Source of the DNA: Cellvibrionales bacterium UBA1969
GTDB taxonomy: Bacteria; Pseudomonadota; Gammaproteobacteria; Pseudomonadales; UBA7434
Direction: 5' to 3'
NCBI GenBank assembly: GCA_002339085.1
Contig: DDDX01000026.1
Location: 1 to 6,634 of the forward strand
Length of the DNA stretch: 6,634 nt
This document shows, piece after piece, positions 4,367-6,634 of the stretch. Every line of letters starts with the position of its first letter. Positions within the stretch are counted from its first letter, which is position 1. The notes beneath the pieces were generated by a model. That model worked only from the letters and a program-made list of their open reading frames with translations. It ran no database searches and had not been told where the DNA came from. A program made the translations under genes and the position numbers.

Positions 4367-6451
4367 ATGACTGATTTAGCCCAATACAGAAATATCGGCA
4401 TCTTCGCCCATGTTGACGCCGGCAAGACCACCACCACTGAGCGTATTCTCAAGCTCACTGGTAAAATCCATAAAACTGGTGAAGTACATGATGGTGCTGC
4501 GACAACTGACTTCATGGAACAAGAGCAAGAGCGCGGCATTACTATTCAGTCGGCAGCTACCACCTGCTTCTGGAAAAATCATCGCTTTAATATTATCGAC
4601 ACACCTGGACACGTTGACTTCACGGTTGAAGTTTATCGCTCATTAAAAGTACTCGACGGGGGCGTCGGTGTATTTTGTGGTTCAGGTGGCGTTGAACCCC
4701 AATCAGAAACCAACTGGCGTTATGCTAATGAATCAGAAGTGGCACGCATTATCTTTGTCAACAAACTCGATCGTATGGGCGCGGATTTCCTAAGAGTAGT
4801 TGGCCAAGTTAAAGATGTATTAGGAGCCAACCCACTGGTTATGACCTTACCCATCGGCCGAGAAGACGATTTTGTCGGTCTAGTTGACCTGCTGTCTCGT
4901 CAGGCTTATGTCTGGGACGATTCAGGCCAACCTGAAAACTTTGAAGTGGTGGACATTCCCACTGACATGGTTGATCAAGTTGAAGAATACCGCGAAAAAT
5001 TAATCGAAATGGCCGTCGAACAAGATGACGATATCATGATGGCCTACATGGATGGTGATGAACCATCGATTGATGATATTAAGAAATGCATTCGCAAAGG
5101 CACGATTGCGCTCGACTTCTTTCCGACCTATTGTGGCTCAGCGTTCAAAAATAAAGGTGTTCAATTAGTACTCGATGCAGTCGTTGATTACCTGCCAAGT
5201 CCTACTGAGGTAAAACCTCAGCCCTTAACTGACGAAGCGGGCGAAGAGACGGGTGAAGTAGCCACCGTCAGTATTGATGAGACACTTAAAGCCTTAGCAT
5301 TCAAAATAATGGATGACCGTTTTGGCGCCTTGACATTTGTTCGTATCTACTCAGGTGTCATTAATAAAGGAGACACTATCTTAAACGCCTTTACTGGTAA
5401 AACAGAACGCATTGGTCGTATGGTTGAAATGCATGCCGATGACCGTAATGAAATCGATCGCGCGCAAGCCGGTGACATCATTGCTATCGTGGGGATGAAG
5501 AATGTGCAAACGGGCCACACATTGTGTGACCAAAAATCACCTGTCACGCTTGAGCCTATGATCTTTCCCGATCCAGTTATCTCAATCTCAGTTAAGCCTA
5601 AAGACAAAGGTGGCTCAGAAAAAATGGGTATTGCGATTGGTAAAATGGTGGCTGAAGATCCTTCCTTCCGTGTTGAAACTGACGAAGATTCAGGTGAAAC
5701 CATTCTAAAAGGCATGGGTGAGCTGCATCTTGATATTAAAGTGGACATACTTAACCGCACCTATGGAGTTGAACTTGAAGTTGGTGAGCCTCAGGTCGCG
5801 TATCGGGAGACGATTACACAAGGCATCGAAGATTCTTACACGCATAAGAAACAGTCGGGTGGATCGGGGCAATTTGGTAAAATTGATTATCGTATCAAAC
5901 CCGGTGAAATCGGCAGCGGCTACACCTTCTCTTCATCGGTAGTGGGGGGCAACGTACCCAAAGAATTCTTCCCAGCTATTGAAAAAGGCTTCCGCGGCAT
6001 GATGGAGCAAGGTCCACTGGCTGGTTTCCCAGTGTTAGATGTTGAAATTGAACTCTACGACGGTGGCTTTCACGCCGTGGATTCTTCAGCAGTAGCCTTT
6101 GAACTCGCCGCGCGCGGCGCATTCAGACAGTCGATGCCAAAAGCAGGTCCACAGTTAATAGAGCCAATTATGCACGTCGATGTATTTACACCTGACGATC
6201 ATGTGGGAGATGTCATTGGTGATTTGAACCGTCGTCGTGGCATGATCAAAGATCAAATGGCCGGCAATACCGGCGTTCGAGTTAAGGCCGACGTACCATT
6301 ATCAGAAATGTTCGGTTACATCGGCAGCTTACGTACAATGACATCGGGCCGTGGACAATTCTCTATGGAGTTCTCACACTATAATCCTTGCCCTGCAACA
6401 GTGTCTGAAAATGTCATCGCAGCGGAAAAAGAACGAAAAGCCGCTAAGTAG
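4367..6451 (+). CDS. fusA2: Elongation factor G, second type (EF-G2)
   Basis: Ribosomal GTPase of the EF-G family, acting in tRNA-mRNA translocation and/or ribosome recycling. The 694-residue product has all GTPase motifs: AHVDAGKT (14-21), RGITI (56-60), DTPGH (77-81), NKLD (131-134) and GSAF. Domains II to V follow, including GMGELHLDI and FGYIGSLRTMTSGRGQFSME. From memory it aligns along its length with the second EF-G of Vibrio cholerae, sharing CGSGGVEPQSETNWRYANE. The domain IV tip reads HAVDSSAVAFE (His569) where standard EF-G has HDVDSSE.AFK. It stands alone, not in the rpsL-rpsG-fusA-tuf order, so a canonical fusA is expected upstream of tuf outside the window. The reading frame is open back to GTG 4313, but MTDLAQYRNIGIFAH at 4367 matches the family start. 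The Shine-Dalgarno is weak (GAGTGAG, 4357-4363). It converges on tuf over a shared terminator. Confidence 0.95.
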   Translation: MTDLAQYRNIGIFAHVDAGKTTTTERILKLTGKIHKTGEVHDGAATTDFMEQEQERGITIQSAATTCFWKNHRFNIIDTPGHVDFTVEVYRSLKVLDGGVGVFCGSGGVEPQSETNWRYANESEVARIIFVNKLDRMGADFLRVVGQVKDVLGANPLVMTLPIGREDDFVGLVDLLSRQAYVWDDSGQPENFEVVDIPTDMVDQVEEYREKLIEMAVEQDDDIMMAYMDGDEPSIDDIKKCIRKGTIALDFFPTYCGSAFKNKGVQLVLDAVVDYLPSPTEVKPQPLTDEAGEETGEVATVSIDETLKALAFKIMDDRFGALTFVRIYSGVINKGDTILNAFTGKTERIGRMVEMHADDRNEIDRAQAGDIIAIVGMKNVQTGHTLCDQKSPVTLEPMIFPDPVISISVKPKDKGGSEKMGIAIGKMVAEDPSFRVETDEDSGETILKGMGELHLDIKVDILNRTYGVELEVGEPQVAYRETITQGIEDSYTHKKQSGGSGQFGKIDYRIKPGEIGSGYTFSSSVVGGNVPKEFFPAIEKGFRGMMEQGPLAGFPVLDVEIELYDGGFHAVDSSAVAFELAARGAFRQSMPKAGPQLIEPIMHVDVFTPDDHVGDVIGDLNRRRGMIKDQMAGNTGVRVKADVPLSEMFGYIGSLRTMTSGRGQFSMEFSHYNPCPATVSENVIAAEKERKAAK

Positions 6452-6541
6452 TTCTAGTGTTAAAGTTAAACTCGCCGGCTTAGGCTAGCAGTTTTCTTGC
6501 CAAAAAAATTTATGCCATAGTCACTGACAATTTTTACGCAT

Positions 6542-6570
6542 AAAAAAAGGCCTGCAATGGCGGCCTTTTT
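6542..6570. terminator. Bidirectional rho-independent terminator between fusA2 and tuf
   Basis: AAAAAGGCC (6544-6552) and GGCCTTTTT (6562-6570) form a 9-bp stem. The loop can tighten by an extra GC/GC pair with one bulged T. A-runs and T-runs flank both sides, so it works for fusA2 on the plus strand and for tuf on the minus strand. It isolates tuf transcription from the genes to its left. Confidence 0.88.
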
Positions 6571-6594
6571 ATTGGTTTAGACTCGCGGCAAAAA

Positions 6595-6634
6595 TCAGTC
6601 AAGAATTTTTGCTACAACGCCCGCACCTACCGTG
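6595..6634 (-). CDS. tuf: Elongation factor Tu, C-terminal end (cut by window edge)
   Basis: The last 12 codons on the minus strand read TVGAGVVAKILD followed by TGA (6597-6595). This is the conserved EF-Tu C-terminus (E. coli: TVGAGVVAKVLG or VLS), in the beta-barrel domain III. EF-Tu delivers aminoacyl-tRNA to the ribosome. In most gammaproteobacteria the tuf copy of the str operon lies directly before rpsJ on the same strand. Here the strand and order agree, but rpsJ starts 5.3 kb further on. The copy cannot be tested further, because only 40 bp are visible. Confidence 0.85.
   Translation of the reverse strand, partial: TVGAGVVAKILD

Noticed and set aside
5347..5760. 137-codon minus-strand frame inside fusA2
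   Set aside because: Antisense shadow of a strongly conserved GTPase gene; composition follows the opposite codon pattern and no ribosome site is evident.
1647..6451. Genomic island or transposon carrying the four genes
   Set aside because: No transposase, integrase, target-site duplication or terminal inverted repeats were seen; codon use does not look clearly foreign by eye.

Overview
The window looks like gammaproteobacterial chromosome of moderate GC. The ribosomal proteins L3, S10 and the N-terminus of L4 align along their length with the Escherichia coli proteins as I remember them. The large elongation factor resembles the second EF-G of Vibrio cholerae and similar bacteria. A marine, oligotroph-like gammaproteobacterium is possible, but that is inference.

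Layout, left to right. Positions 1-1297, minus strand, hold the head of the S10 ribosomal protein operon, transcribed right to left: rpsJ (S10), rplC (L3), then the first 56 codons of rplD (L4). A near-consensus sigma70 promoter at 1446-1418 (TTGACT, 17 nt, TAGAAT, then a GCGCGC discriminator) drives it through a leader of about 113 nt containing a 9-bp hairpin and an imperfect tandem repeat. Positions 1447-1646 have no gene. Next come four single genes in alternating orientation: an NTF2/SnoaL-like protein (minus), a classical short-chain dehydrogenase (plus), a patatin-like phospholipase (minus) and a second-type EF-G, fusA2 (plus). After fusA2 there is a bidirectional terminator at 6542-6570. 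The window ends in the last 12 codons of an EF-Tu gene (tuf) on the minus strand.

The overall arrangement is the main point of interest. In most gammaproteobacteria the str operon (rpsL-rpsG-fusA-tuf) runs almost directly into the S10 operon (rpsJ-rplC-rplD). Here tuf and rpsJ keep the expected order and strand but lie about 5.3 kb apart, with four genes between them. None of the four belongs to the ribosomal operons, although fusA2 is functionally related. No transposase, integrase or long terminal repeats are visible. The upstream region of fusA2 and the rpsJ promoter share the 9-mer ATGCGCGCT at a likely -10/discriminator position, which suggests common growth-rate or stringent control. 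The SnoaL-like protein and the dehydrogenase form a divergent pair over a 114-bp region with nested inverted repeats and may be co-regulated. The dehydrogenase and the phospholipase overlap tail to tail by 4 bp.
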